A stretch of DNA of 64,000 nt. Source: Pectobacterium peruviense (GTDB lineage Bacteria > Pseudomonadota > Gammaproteobacteria > Enterobacterales > Enterobacteriaceae). Location: NCBI RefSeq assembly GCF_002847345.1, contig NZ_LXFV01000001.1, positions 124,001 to 188,000 of the forward strand. The letters run 5' to 3'. Position 1 is the first letter of the stretch; the number at the start of each line of letters is the position of its first letter. Position numbers and translations under genes: made by a program. Shown here piece by piece: positions 1 through 10,108 of the stretch. The notes beneath the pieces were generated by a model. It did not search any database. It had not been told where the DNA came from and saw nothing but the letters and a program-made list of their open reading frames with translations.

Positions 1-1378
<1,378 letters not shown>

Positions 1379-1469
1379 CTGATTTGAACCAGCCAGTTTT
1401 AGTACAAAATCGAGTATTGCAACGCTGGCGTTAATCACACCAGCGTCAGCTATAACGGCAAGAATACCA

Positions 1470-2108
1470 TCAAACGGATGGGCAACGCGCCAATATCTGT
1501 TTCGCTTCTTTGACCAGTTGACTGCGTGAGAACATCAACTGTAAGCGCCCACCACCAATCTGTTGCCAGAGCACCGTAGAACGGATTCCGGCCAGCAGCG
1601 CGGCACGGACTTTAGCTTGCACCTGGCTGTTTTTCAGCACTTCTGGTGAGCCAGTAACCTGAATACGTGGCCCCAGCGTGCTGATGACATCCACGTAAAT
1701 CGCGGCGAGCGCGCTAACGATCGTTTCGGAAAGTAGCTCAAAATGCTCCAGTTGGCGTTCCAACTGCCCGATGCGCTTACCTAATTCGTCAAGCGCAGCA
1801 GATTTCGCATTCAGCTTGCGTTCTAACGCGATCAGACTGAAGGTATAGCGCGATAATTCTGCACCCGCGCCTTTGTTACTGCTGGTATTCAGAATACCCA
1901 GTAGCGTTTCCAGCCCAACCTTCAGGTTTTGCTCGTCATTGCCGTAAACGGCCAACGTAGATGCCGGATTGAGGTTCAACACGCTGTTCAGCGAGGTATG
2001 CAGCACATCATTATTACAGTTTCCCGTGTGGGCCAACTGCTGGACTAAATGTGCTGATTGGCAAATGCCTGCGAGCGCCAGCGTGATTTCATAATAATTC
2101 TTAGCCAC
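1470..2108 (-). CDS. hflD: high frequency lysogenization protein HflD
   Basis: The 212-residue product begins (GTG)[24 protein letters not shown] and matches HflD in length (E. coli 213) and sequence. I chose GTG at 2108 because an ACAGGAGTAACC ribosome site precedes it and the family start aligns here; an upstream ATG would add 15 residues from inside mnmA. HflD is a peripheral inner-membrane protein that binds lambda CII and lowers lysogenisation (established for E. coli). It starts 2 bp after the mnmA stop, and its ribosome site lies within the last mnmA codons, indicating translational coupling. Confidence 0.93.
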   Translation of the reverse strand: MAKNYYEITLALAGICQSAHLVQQLAHTGNCNNDVLHTSLNSVLNLNPASTLAVYGNDEQNLKVGLETLLGILNTSSNKGAGAELSRYTFSLIALERKLNAKSAALDELGKRIGQLERQLEHFELLSETIVSALAAIYVDVISTLGPRIQVTGSPEVLKNSQVQAKVRAALLAGIRSTVLWQQIGGGRLQLMFSRSQLVKEAKQILARCPSV

Positions 2109-2110
2109 GG

Positions 2111-3217
2111 TTACTCCTGTAAGCGTTCTTCGATGATGCCGCCACCAAGGCAAACGTCGTCTAGGTAAAAGACAGCGGATTGGCCCGGAGTTACGGCAGC
2201 GACGGGCTCATCAAAACGCACGGTAATGCGATCGTCGCCAAGTGGGGTGACGGTGCAGGGAATATCCGCCTGACGGTAACGGGTTTTCACCGTGCAGCGT
2301 AATTCAGCGGTCAGCGGCTGGCGATCGACCCAGTGTAACTGCTGTGCGATTAAGCCGTACGACATCAGACGAGGGTGTTCGTGACCCTGCGCGACATACA
2401 GAATATTGTTGGCGACGTCTTTATCCACCACGTACCAAGGATCTTCGCCGCCGTCTTTGACGCCGCCAATCCCCAGTCCTTTGCGCTGTCCCAGCGTGTG
2501 GTACATCAGCCCCTGATGTTGTCCCATCGGTTTATTGTCGTCGACGGACAGAATCGGGCCGGGCTGTGCGGGAAGGTAACGCGCCAGAAAATCGGTGAAT
2601 TTGCGTTCGCCGATGAAGCAAATACCCGTAGAGTCTTTCTTCTTCGCGGTAGCCAGTTCAAGTTCTTCGGCGATCTTGCGCACCTGTGGCTTTTCCAGTT
2701 CGCCGACGGGGAACAGACTTTGTGAAATTTGTTCATGGCTCAGCGTATAAAGAAAATAGCTCTGGTCTTTGTTGCCGTCCATGCCGCGCAGCAAACGGCT
2801 TTTGCCGTCAACGTCGTGACGACGGACATAGTGGCCTGTCGCGATATAGTCCGCCCCGAGATCCTCGGCAGCGAACTCCAGGAAGGCTTTGAATTTGATT
2901 TCTTTATTGCACAGGATATCGGGATTGGGGGTGCGGCCCGCTTTATATTCTTCAAGGAAGAGTTCAAAAACGTTATCCCAATATTCCGCGGCAAAATTGA
3001 CGGTATGTAATTCGATACCCAGTTTGTCGCAAACGGCCTGTGCATCAGCAAGGTCAGTGGCCGCTGAGCAATATTCCGTGTCGTCATCCTCTTCCCAGTT
3101 CTTCATGAACAGGCCTTCAACATGATAGCCCTGTTGCTGTAACAGGTAAGCGGAAACGGAGGAATCAACACCGCCGGACATACCGACAATCACTTTTTTC
3201 TGGCTGTTATCTGACAT
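2111..3217 (-). CDS. mnmA: tRNA-specific 2-thiouridylase MnmA
   Basis: The 368-residue protein has the PP-loop SGGVDSS near residue 15, the catalytic Cys in [11 protein letters not shown] and the second Cys in [10 protein letters not shown]. It transfers sulfur to U34 of tRNA-Lys, -Glu and -Gln in the s2U pathway with IscS/Tus relay proteins (family knowledge). Length equals the E. coli enzyme. It heads the mnmA-hflD-purB set; nudJ ends 138 bp upstream. Confidence 0.97.
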   Translation of the reverse strand: MSDNSQKKVIVGMSGGVDSSVSAYLLQQQGYHVEGLFMKNWEEDDDTEYCSAATDLADAQAVCDKLGIELHTVNFAAEYWDNVFELFLEEYKAGRTPNPDILCNKEIKFKAFLEFAAEDLGADYIATGHYVRRHDVDGKSRLLRGMDGNKDQSYFLYTLSHEQISQSLFPVGELEKPQVRKIAEELELATAKKKDSTGICFIGERKFTDFLARYLPAQPGPILSVDDNKPMGQHQGLMYHTLGQRKGLGIGGVKDGGEDPWYVVDKDVANNILYVAQGHEHPRLMSYGLIAQQLHWVDRQPLTAELRCTVKTRYRQADIPCTVTPLGDDRITVRFDEPVAAVTPGQSAVFYLDDVCLGGGIIEERLQE

Positions 3218-3355
3218 GGGAGTCTCACGAACTGAAATTTACTGGCGCATTGATGCGAAAAACAAGCGGCATATTTTAGCATGTTGAACCGAGGGCTGCA
3301 TCGCTATTCCTGCCGCGTGGTGGTTAGCTCACGCGTGGCAGGAATGGCAAGATGT

Positions 3356-3802
3356 CTAAAAAGGCCAGTTAAACGCGCCCAATACGGTTAACGGATAGCG
3401 TTCTGGCTGCTGATAGCAGCGAATACTTTCGGCCACCAGTGGTGAACGAAGCTGGCGAGAATGCAGAATTTCTTCGGCGGTCACCCAGCGACAGCATTCG
3501 ATGTCGCTGTCGTGCGGTTGGGTGTCGACCCGCTGAGGCAGATCGAGCGCGAAGCAAAAGCGTAAAAACGGTGTGTTATCTGGGGCAATCCATTGATGCA
3601 GACGCAAGAAACTGTGTGGCGCTGCCTGAATGCCGGTCTCTTCCCATAGCTCACGGCTCGCCGCCTGAATCAGCGTCTCGTCGGCTTCCAGATGGCCCGC
3701 GGGTTGGTTCCACAATAATTTGTCGTTAATTAACTCTTCGACGACCAGAAAATAGTTCTCGGCCTGTACCACACAGGCAACCGTTACATGGGGTTTAAAC
3801 AT
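3356..3802 (-). CDS. nudJ: Nudix phosphatase NudJ
   Basis: The 148-residue protein carries a full Nudix box (G37[22 protein letters not shown]). NudJ hydrolyses nucleoside di- and triphosphates and HMP-PP (known for E. coli YmfB). The gene start overlaps the end of rluE by 8 bp, so the two are translationally coupled; rluE-nudJ-mnmA order is conserved with E. coli. Confidence 0.94.
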   Translation of the reverse strand: MFKPHVTVACVVQAENYFLVVEELINDKLLWNQPAGHLEADETLIQAASRELWEETGIQAAPHSFLRLHQWIAPDNTPFLRFCFALDLPQRVDTQPHDSDIECCRWVTAEEILHSRQLRSPLVAESIRCYQQPERYPLTVLGAFNWPF

Positions 3803-4421
3803 CCGCTATCTCCTTCCATTCTCCGGGTAACAGGTTTTCTACGGTTTGATTGGCCATGCCGTATCGAATCAGACGCAGGGTAGGATACCCGATATTCGCC
3901 GTCATACGACGGACTTGCCGATTACGACCTTCATACAGCGTAATTTTTAGCCAGCAGTCAGGAATGCTTTTACGTTCGCGTATTGGAGGATTACGCGGCC
4001 ACAGCCAGTCAGGTTCCGGCACGATCTCCGCGCCTGCAGGCTGCGTTTTACCGTCATTCAGTTCCAAACCGGTACGAAAGCGCGTCAGTGCGGCCTCATC
4101 AGGAATGCCTTCAACTTGAACATAGTAGATTTTGGCCGTTTTTTTCGTCGGCTGAGTTAGCCGTGCCTGAAGCTTGCCGTCATTGGTGAGAATCATCAGG
4201 CCTTCGCTGTCGCGATCCAGACGCCCAGCGGCATAAATGCCGCTAATCGGAATGTAATCTTTCAGCGTGCTACGCCCAGCTTCATCAGTGAATTGCGGCA
4301 AGACATCGAAGGGCTTGTTGAACAAAACAATCCGGCGCGGCGTATTCTCAGGCTGCCTTTTTCTTGCTGGCTGTGAGCTGAATCGTTTAACTTTGTGATT
4401 TTTAACAGGGAATTTATTCAT
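3795..4421 (-). CDS. rluE: 23S rRNA pseudouridine(2457) synthase RluE
   Basis: The RsuA-family protein shows [16 protein letters not shown] followed by the catalytic motif [15 protein letters not shown] with the conserved Asp, and KPTKKTAK-like [17 protein letters not shown]. It makes pseudouridine 2457 in 23S rRNA. I start at the ATG at 4421 (4424 is also possible); an in-frame ATG at 4451 is unlikely because it overlaps a TATAAT promoter element. It lies divergent from icd. Confidence 0.92.
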   Translation of the reverse strand: MNKFPVKNHKVKRFSSQPARKRQPENTPRRIVLFNKPFDVLPQFTDEAGRSTLKDYIPISGIYAAGRLDRDSEGLMILTNDGKLQARLTQPTKKTAKIYYVQVEGIPDEAALTRFRTGLELNDGKTQPAGAEIVPEPDWLWPRNPPIRERKSIPDCWLKITLYEGRNRQVRRMTANIGYPTLRLIRYGMANQTVENLLPGEWKEIADV

Positions 4422-4449
4422 CATCTTTATAGTCGCGGATAACAAAAGC

Positions 4450-4455
4450 ATTATA
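4450..4455 (-). promoter_or_regulatory. candidate -10 box of rluE-nudJ
   Basis: The minus strand reads GAGTATAATG here, a perfect TATAAT, 29 bp upstream of the chosen rluE start. No good -35 is visible. It argues against the longer rluE reading frame beginning at 4451. Confidence 0.55.
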
Positions 4456-4552
4456 CTCGAAATGGTTTGCGATTGGCGCGGGCTAAATATTCAAGTAGTA
4501 TTGACACGCATCTTACAAGTCATTAACAAAATTGCGCTCGAAGGAGAGGTTA

Positions 4553-5806
4553 ATGGAAAGCAAAGTAGTGGTACCGACAGAAGGTCAGAAAATCACGGTT
4601 GATGCTCAAGGCAAACTGGTTGTTCCGAACAATCCGGTTATCCCGTTTATCGAAGGTGACGGCATTGGTATCGATGTAACGCCAGCCATGATCAACGTAG
4701 TGGACGCCGCCGTGAAAAAAGCCTATCAGGGCAAGCGCGCGATTTCCTGGATGGAGATCTACACAGGTGAGAAATCCACGCAAGTTTACGGTAAAGATGT
4801 CTGGCTGCCAGATGAAACGCTGGATCTGATCCGTGAATATCGTGTGGCGATTAAGGGCCCGCTGACAACGCCAGTCGGCGGTGGCATTCGTTCTCTGAAC
4901 GTTGCACTGCGCCAACAGCTGGATCTGTATGTTTGCCTGCGTCCGGTACGCTACTACGAAGGTACACCTAGCCCAGTTAAACAGCCTGAACTGACTGACA
5001 TGGTGATCTTCCGCGAAAACGCCGAAGACATCTATGCAGGTATTGAGTGGAAAGCGGGGTCTGCTGAAGCAGACAAAGTGATCAAATTCCTGCGTGAAGA
5101 AATGGGCGTTAGCAAAATCCGTTTCCCTGAGCAGTGTGGCATCGGCGTGAAGCCGTGCTCCGAAGAAGGTACCAAACGTCTGGTTCGCGCTGCGATCGAA
5201 TACGCGATTACCAACGACCGTGATTCCCTCACGCTGGTACACAAAGGCAACATCATGAAATTCACCGAAGGCGCGTTTAAAGACTGGGGTTACCAGTTAG
5301 CGCGTGAAGAATTCGGCGGTGAACTGATCGATGGCGGTCCGTGGGTGAAGATCAAGAACCCGAACACGGGCAAAGAGATCGTGGTAAAAGACGTGATCGC
5401 CGATGCATTCCTGCAACAAATCCTGCTGCGTCCTGCTGAATATGACGTAATCGCCTGTATGAACCTGAACGGTGACTACATTTCTGATGCGCTGGCAGCA
5501 CAGGTTGGCGGTATCGGTATTGCTCCGGGCGCAAACATCGGTGACGAATGTGCACTGTTTGAAGCCACGCACGGTACTGCACCGAAATATGCTGGTCAGG
5601 ATAAAGTGAACCCAGGTTCTGTTATTCTGTCTGCTGAAATGATGCTGCGTCACCTGCAATGGTTCGAAGCGGCTGACCTGATTGTTAAAGGCGTTGAAGG
5701 CGCGATCAAGAACAAGACCGTGACTTACGATTTCGAACGTCTGATGGAAGGCGCTACGCTGCGGAAATGTAGCGAGTTTGCGCAGGACATCATCGATAAC
5801 ATGTAA
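4553..5806 (+). CDS. icd: NADP-dependent isocitrate dehydrogenase
   Basis: The 417-residue protein begins [14 protein letters not shown] and contains the substrate and regulatory loop [17 protein letters not shown], whose Ser corresponds to the AceK phosphorylation site (Ser113 in E. coli), and the C-terminal [20 protein letters not shown]. It oxidises isocitrate to 2-oxoglutarate in the TCA cycle. ATG 4553 follows AAGGAGAGG at 4541-4549; an in-frame TTG at 4532 lacks such a site. A TTGACA at 4501-4506 may be its -35. Confidence 0.98.
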   Translation: MESKVVVPTEGQKITVDAQGKLVVPNNPVIPFIEGDGIGIDVTPAMINVVDAAVKKAYQGKRAISWMEIYTGEKSTQVYGKDVWLPDETLDLIREYRVAIKGPLTTPVGGGIRSLNVALRQQLDLYVCLRPVRYYEGTPSPVKQPELTDMVIFRENAEDIYAGIEWKAGSAEADKVIKFLREEMGVSKIRFPEQCGIGVKPCSEEGTKRLVRAAIEYAITNDRDSLTLVHKGNIMKFTEGAFKDWGYQLAREEFGGELIDGGPWVKIKNPNTGKEIVVKDVIADAFLQQILLRPAEYDVIACMNLNGDYISDALAAQVGGIGIAPGANIGDECALFEATHGTAPKYAGQDKVNPGSVILSAEMMLRHLQWFEAADLIVKGVEGAIKNKTVTYDFERLMEGATLRKCSEFAQDIIDNM

Positions 5807-5832
5807 TCTGCAGTTAAGTGCAGATGACTATC

Positions 5833-5859
5833 AGGGGCCGATTCGGCCCCTTAATTTTT
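5833..5859 (+). terminator. rho-independent terminator of icd
   Basis: AGGGGCCGATTCGGCCCCTT forms a strong hairpin followed by AATTTTT, 27 bp after the icd stop codon. Confidence 0.85.
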
Positions 5860-5923
5860 CCCTCAGATTCCTTTCCCCAAAACCATCCTATTTTGTATTC
5901 ATCGCCGTTGACCTAATTATTCT

Positions 5924-7051
5924 TTACGGGTGACCAATGCCCTGTGAACCGGGGATGAGCTGGAAGTACATCTGTTCTGGAATCGGGCTGTCCCAGCCTC
6001 CCGTATACATTGCGAAACCGATTATGCCGAAAAGGATGCCGAGCACCAGTACAGTCATCGCAATACCTGACAGTGCGGTTTGTCGCCATAGTGGTTTGGC
6101 TGCGTCACTGTCTTTTTCCTGCGATCCTGAAGGCTGAATCAGTGAGAAATGGAGCGTCGATGCCACCGGACAGGATTCGACGCAGGTCATGCAGGCTGTG
6201 CATTCTGCGGTTCTCACCTGAATTAGCTTATCCACCGGAATGTTAGAGGGACAGGCCTTTGCACACTTGCCGCAATCGATACAGCTAGTGGCATTTCGGC
6301 GGATCTTGAAGGGTGACAGCAGCGAAAATACGCCCAAGAGCGCACCATAAGGACATAGGTAGCGACACCAAAAATGACGGACAAACAGGCTGGCAAGCAT
6401 AAAGAGAAAAATACAGACCAGCGTGACGGTGCCGATATTGCGGAAAAAACCGAGCATTTTGACGTCAGCGATCAGACCGTAAGGTGACATCAGAAACATA
6501 TAAATGCCCTGTGCTGGCATTGATAAGGCGATGTAGAGGAAAAAACTCAATAATAGATATTTTAGGCTACGTAGCAGAATGTCCAGCCATCTTGGAAGAA
6601 TGAAGTGGCGGCCAAACATTTTTTTCCCCAATGCACCTACCCACTCGGAAATCGTGCCGATAGGGCACAGCCAGGAGCAGAACGATTTTTTCAGCAACAG
6701 GCTGGTGAGAATAAATGCGAGAAGTAATAGCATTGATGCAAGGTGGATAGGGGGGAAATTACCCGTTTCCCAGGTGAACTTAACGTTCATCAATCCTGCA
6801 ATTGGCAGCCAGCCTTCGATACCGCCTGGCCTCGACATATAAAGCGTCGTGCCGCCAGTTTCAAAGTAACGTACCCAAAAATAGAAAGTGACGCCGATAT
6901 AGACATTGACCGTCAGTAGCAGGATCTGTGTTGCTCTGCGCCAAGTCAGTGCGTTACGCCAGTCGTTCCAAGGACGTTTACCGCCGACGGTTCCGGGTCG
7001 GCGTTGCCACCGCTTTCTTACTTTCTCGCTCATTGCTTTCAATTGCCCCAT
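5924..7051 (-). CDS. NapH/YccM-type membrane polyferredoxin
   Basis: The 375-residue integral membrane protein has about five or six hydrophobic segments, two CxxxCP motifs (FCSWLCPIG and FWCRYLCPYG) and, near residues 255-300, two ferredoxin clusters (CIDCGKCAKACP and CTACMTCVESCP). This is the layout of the NapH/CcoG/YccM family, which passes electrons from the quinone pool to periplasmic or membrane partners. No nap, tor or other reductase gene is next to it, so the partner is unknown. Start is uncertain: ATG 7051 or ATG 7033, neither with a strong ribosome site. Confidence 0.85.
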   Translation of the reverse strand: MGQLKAMSEKVRKRWQRRPGTVGGKRPWNDWRNALTWRRATQILLLTVNVYIGVTFYFWVRYFETGGTTLYMSRPGGIEGWLPIAGLMNVKFTWETGNFPPIHLASMLLLLAFILTSLLLKKSFCSWLCPIGTISEWVGALGKKMFGRHFILPRWLDILLRSLKYLLLSFFLYIALSMPAQGIYMFLMSPYGLIADVKMLGFFRNIGTVTLVCIFLFMLASLFVRHFWCRYLCPYGALLGVFSLLSPFKIRRNATSCIDCGKCAKACPSNIPVDKLIQVRTAECTACMTCVESCPVASTLHFSLIQPSGSQEKDSDAAKPLWRQTALSGIAMTVLVLGILFGIIGFAMYTGGWDSPIPEQMYFQLIPGSQGIGHP

Positions 7052-7283
7052 TTATTTTTTTTCACTCGGCGTTTTCAACACGCCGAAGGGATCGTGGGGC
7101 AACGTTATCATGCTCTTAACGGTCAAAAATTGATTTGTGCATTACAAATGCATGTTTTTGAGGTTTTTAGCTGCTTGATTTGTATAAGAAGATAGGTAGT
7201 AACGTGAGCGACATTGCATATGTATTGAATGACTCAATATAGTGTTGGAGGGGTTTTTCTGAAAAAAAAACGGGGTGTTAGAT
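7052..7283. other. AT-rich spacer without a recognisable gene
   Basis: About 230 bp between the polyferredoxin start and the putative mor terminator. I see runs of A and T and no convincing ORF or operator. It may hold the promoter of the polyferredoxin gene, but no good -35/-10 pair could be assigned. Confidence 0.4.
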
Positions 7284-7315
7284 ATATAAAAATGATGGGC
7301 ACGCAAGCGTACCCA
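7284..7315 (-). terminator. candidate terminator downstream of the mor-like gene
   Basis: On the minus strand TGGGTACGC-TT-GCGTGCCCA is an imperfect 9-bp hairpin followed by TCATTTTTATA. It lies about 215 bp beyond the stop of the Mor-family gene; the intervening 215 bp (7316-7530) are very AT-rich with no ORF. Confidence 0.45.
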
Positions 7316-7530
7316 TTCTATTAATTACCTGGTGAAAATATAGTTGAATATATCTGTTATATTTAAAATTCCGTGCATTTCCTGAATCATCGAATAGAAT
7401 GTCTTGTTGCATTCACTGCAACTTGAGTTTTTAATTAATTTTTAATTGAGGTTATAAGTTTTTTTATTAAACTGTATTTTTATTTCTTTATTTAATTTCT
7501 GTGCGAAATTATAATTTATTATTCTTTATA

Positions 7531-7881
7531 TTACGCTAGGTTTTTTTGCTTTTCCTGTAGCTCATCCTTTCTCATGGTTCTGACAATTTTATAAATCCAT
7601 TGCAGTGAGACATTATATTTCTTCGCAAGAGCACTATGATTGCGCCCATCGAATTCTTCATATATTTGGAGATCCCGCTGAGAGGCACGCCAAGAAATCC
7701 CCATCGGGAAATAAACATTTTGTCCGCCCCACACGGTCATCATATGTTTGGCAACGGCATTGCCGACCAGTTCGGCGGTTTGTGGATCCAACTCAGTGAC
7801 GTTTTTGACTGTATCGGCAACGTGTTGAGAAAGTTCGACCAGAAGCTCAGGGCCTTTACTGCGAAATTGTGGCTCAGTCAT
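7531..7881 (-). CDS. Mor (Mu middle operon regulator) family transcription activator
   Basis: The 116-residue protein fits the Mor/C family of phage Mu: an N-terminal dimerisation part with VWGGQNVYFPMGISW, then a C-terminal helix-turn-helix DLQIYEEFDGRNHSALAKKYNVSLQWIYKIVRTMRKDEL. Mu Mor (129 aa) activates the middle promoter. No Mu structural gene is nearby, so this is an isolated regulator. AAGGTG precedes the ATG. Its promoter upstream carries a sequence related to the operator of the adjacent CI-like repressor, suggesting it is repressed by it. Targets are unknown. Confidence 0.85.
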   Translation of the reverse strand: MTEPQFRSKGPELLVELSQHVADTVKNVTELDPQTAELVGNAVAKHMMTVWGGQNVYFPMGISWRASQRDLQIYEEFDGRNHSALAKKYNVSLQWIYKIVRTMRKDELQEKQKNLA

Positions 7882-7933
7882 AAATCACCTTATCCTTAAA
7901 GAAAATAATTACTGCTTATGTGGGGATTTGTTC

Positions 7934-7956
7934 ATTGCTATCTCTGGGATAGCAAT
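7934..7956 (-). other. perfect inverted repeat in the mor-like 5' leader
   Basis: ATTGCTATC and GATAGCAAT (9 bp each, 5-nt loop) lie 53-75 bp upstream of the Mor-family ATG and downstream of its putative promoter, so they would form a hairpin in the leader RNA or a protein-binding palindrome. Confidence 0.55.
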
Positions 7957-7970
7957 CGCGTTATGTGTTC

Positions 7971-7999
7971 ATTTAAAACTATAGTTGTTTTTGTGTCAA
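7971..7999 (-). promoter_or_regulatory. mor-like promoter with embedded operator O3
   Basis: Minus strand: -35 TTGACA (7999-7994), 17-bp spacer, -10 TTAAAT (7976-7971). The spacer holds ACAACTATAGTTTT (7975-7988), a near-palindrome resembling the operator at 9075-9092. Two further GTTGT half-sites follow at 8020-8024 and 8030-8034. Assignment is by inspection only. Confidence 0.5.
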
Positions 8000-8087
8000 C
8001 ATCTTTAGTTTTAATTCGAGTTGTTTTTGGTTGTTAATGGCAGTGGGCGCAGTAACGCGATATGCAGACAAGGGGCCAACGAGCAGC

Positions 8088-8113
8088 AAAAAAAATCCCG
8101 CCATAGGGCGGGA
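8088..8113 (-). terminator. terminator downstream of the CI-like repressor
   Basis: On the minus strand TCCCGCC-CTAT-GGCGGGA is followed by eight T residues, an excellent intrinsic terminator. It separates the repressor transcript from the mor-like promoter. A weaker hairpin (8247-8278) lies between it and the repressor stop; the rest of 8114-8330 shows no gene. Confidence 0.8.
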
Positions 8114-8330
8114 AAGCAACACATAGACAGGAGGAATAACACAACATCAACAAGGGGTGATAAAACCATAACATGGTGATTGTATAAAACTGTTATGCGT
8201 GGGTAAGGTTATCTGGGAGAGGGTAAACGTTTTTGAAGTACGGAACAAAGCTGGTGTCCGCATTGGCTCACCGGCTTTGGTTAGAGGAAAAACGCGATAG
8301 CGACGTAAGCGAAGAACTATCTAAGCCGTG

Positions 8331-9065
8331 CTATAACAGTACCGAATACCAGAACACACGGCCGATGATTTCGACCTCGGATTCGTAGGCTTCTTCGTCA
8401 GCATCGCGGTTAAAGCTATGGATGACAAGGAGGCCGCCAGGCTTGCGGTAAAGTTGTTTGATTCGCTTGAGCTTATCGTTGCCACTGCCTTCCTGAGCAA
8501 TGGCGTAGAGCTTTCCATCAATGATGCGTTTGTTGTTAGTATCAACTGCAACGGTGGTGCCATCCGGGATGATGGGTTCCATACTGTCACCCGCTGCCGG
8601 GAAACAAAGAACACCTGAACCGTCAGTATTTGCACCGACCTTACGCAGCGTGGCTTTGGAAAAACGGAGCTTAAAGCCGTTGTAATCCTCACTTTGAATG
8701 CGCCCGTCGCCGCATGCAAACTCAATATCCTTTAAAAAAGGCACTTCCACCTCGTCCTCTGATAGTTCTGTCGTGCTGTCCCAAGCGGATACGGTGCCCC
8801 ATTTTGATGTTGGCGGAATGCTCGATTCCTGGAGTGATCGAACCACCCTGTCGCTACGCATTGGGCCTTCGCCATTTGCCAACCATTCAGGTCGAATATG
8901 TAGTGCATTGGAAAGCTCAACAATTTTGGTTGTCTGCGACGCTTTCCCCACCTCAATCTTCTGTATGGCGGCCTGAGATACACCAATCATGTCGCCAAGT
9001 GCTTTTTGGCTAAGCCCTTGTGCAGTCCTGGCGGTCTTTAATCGTTCTGCAAGTGTCGTTTTCAT
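8331..9065 (-). CDS. CI/LexA-like self-cleaving phage repressor (XRE HTH + S24 peptidase)
   Basis: The 244-residue protein has an XRE helix-turn-helix at about 5-60 (LSQKALGDMIGVSQAAIQKIE) and a C-terminal S24 domain. The catalytic Ser is S161 in GDSMEP and the likely Lys is K200 in LKRIK. The probable autocleavage bond is C118-G119 in FACGDG, as in UmuD. Such repressors are cleaved with RecA during SOS. No cro, integrase or other phage gene adjoins. The ATG at 9065 has no ribosome site and sits where its promoter should start transcription, so the mRNA may be leaderless like lambda PRM. It likely represses itself and the mor-like gene. Confidence 0.9.
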   Translation of the reverse strand: MKTTLAERLKTARTAQGLSQKALGDMIGVSQAAIQKIEVGKASQTTKIVELSNALHIRPEWLANGEGPMRSDRVVRSLQESSIPPTSKWGTVSAWDSTTELSEDEVEVPFLKDIEFACGDGRIQSEDYNGFKLRFSKATLRKVGANTDGSGVLCFPAAGDSMEPIIPDGTTVAVDTNNKRIIDGKLYAIAQEGSGNDKLKRIKQLYRKPGGLLVIHSFNRDADEEAYESEVEIIGRVFWYSVLL

Positions 9066-9071
9066 TCGTTC

Positions 9072-9100
9072 AATTTACAACCTAGGTTGTAATTTATCAA
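9072..9100 (-). promoter_or_regulatory. repressor promoter with perfect palindromic operator O1
   Basis: Minus strand: -35 TTGATA (9100-9095), 17-bp spacer, -10 TAAATT (9077-9072), predicted start at the A of the ATG at 9065. The 18-bp perfect palindrome TTACAACCTAGGTTGTAA (9075-9092) fills the spacer, so a repressor bound there would block RNA polymerase, consistent with autoregulation. Confidence 0.65.
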
Positions 9101-9178
9101 GTGGATATTAATCTTGTTTAAAAAAACCAAAGCTATGTATCGTTGGTGTGCGAAGGTCATCATAAATACAACCATAAA

Positions 9179-9194
9179 AACAATTTAAGTTGTT
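9179..9194. promoter_or_regulatory. second operator-like palindrome O2
   Basis: AACAATTTAAGTTGTT has 7 of 8 symmetric pairs and shares the ACAA...GTTGT halves of O1. A lone half-site, TACAACC, lies at 9167-9173. Spacing from O1 is about 103 bp centre to centre. Confidence 0.5.
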
Positions 9195-9338
9195 ATTCCG
9201 CGAGGTGAAACCTGTGCGGATGTATGAGACAGCATCAAAATAATGCTATCGCCTGACTATCAAAAATTCTAATAAATGTCAGGCTGTCATAGTATCGTCT
9301 TATTCCATCTCCTGATTTGACTTAAACATGTGTGTAGC

Positions 9339-9352
9339 TTGATCTAAATCAC
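9339..9352. promoter_or_regulatory. FNR/CRP-type site
   Basis: TTGATCTAAATCAC matches the FNR half-sites TTGAT-N4-ATCAA at 9 of 10 positions and also the right half of a CRP site (ATCACA). It lies about 107 bp before the chosen start of the small gene at 9459. Otherwise 9195-9458 shows no gene. Confidence 0.4.
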
Positions 9353-9458
9353 AATCTGACTGTATGCATTTTGCTCTTATGGAAATCCCGTTGTGGGAAA
9401 TACAACCAATAAATTCGTTTCATTAAGCATGCGCATGACTGCGTGTCGCGGAGGATGT

Positions 9459-9716
9459 ATGTCTGTAATTCGCACGTGTTTAAGTCTGTTTGGCGGTGAT
9501 ACGGTAATTGTCCGGTGTGCTAATACATTTGAAGTACAAATGAGTAATGGTGAACAGGAATCGATGACCGAAGAGAATAGTGCTACACAGGATTCTATTT
9601 TCCGTCATGCTGAAGGTGAAGTGTATTTAACCGTGCCTTATACAGGAACTTGGGATGTCGTTATTCGAGCAAAAAATGACACACCTGAACACTCGATAAC
9701 CTATTTTCCCGCCTGA
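9459..9716 (+). CDS. small DUF1883-like protein
   Basis: The 85-residue product starts MSVIRTCLSLFGGDTVIV. The pattern GDxVxVxC at the N-terminus and VYLTVPYTGTWDVVIRAK near the C-terminus resembles the DUF1883 fold, recalled from family members that have GDVVxVxC and VPxxGxWxVxI. No signal peptide or membrane segment. I chose ATG 9459 because GGAGG at 9450-9454 precedes it; the frame is open back to 9393. Function unknown; DUF1883 can occur with TIR domains, but none is present here. Confidence 0.5.
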   Translation: MSVIRTCLSLFGGDTVIVRCANTFEVQMSNGEQESMTEENSATQDSIFRHAEGEVYLTVPYTGTWDVVIRAKNDTPEHSITYFPA

Positions 9717-10108
9717 TAATCCCTTGGTTGGTTATATTCTGTTAATAACTTGATAATCTATTGTCGTTATCCGGTAGTGAGTCTCTGAATATACCAACCT
9801 TCTCCTTTCTTTTCTGCCGACATTGCTCAACGTTGTGAGTGCATCGGTAGCTTTCTATTTCGTTTTTCATCTATCATCTTAATTGATACGTCCATTTGTT
9901 ATTATTAATGATTCTAAGGGATGATAGAGTCTGGATCTTTTGCCATACTCACACTCAGCCACCATGCGTCTTGGCTCTTGGCAAGAGAGGGAGCGTTGGT
10001 TTACTCATGCTGGCCTGTTGCTCTTGTCGTGCTCATTGCTGCAACATTTTGGATTTATAGCTAAATTTTGTCTAATCTGAACATTAATACGATGGGAGGG
10101 GGGAACCC
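9717..10108. other. intergenic region, nothing recognised
   Basis: About 390 bp with no convincing ORF, repeat or terminator. It must contain the promoter of the downstream GGDEF-EAL gene, whose ribosome site is GGGAGGGGGG at 10094-10103. Confidence 0.4.

Noticed and set aside
4550-5242. 230-codon antisense frame inside icd
   Set aside because: Fully embedded opposite a highly conserved gene, with no ribosome site or family match; a coding shadow.
8115-8330. Strong AGGAGG at about 8132 suggesting a small gene on the plus strand
   Set aside because: No ATG, GTG or TTG at usable spacing opens a frame longer than a few codons.
7531-9716. Complete prophage
   Set aside because: No integrase, replication, packaging or tail genes and no att repeats found; only regulators remain.
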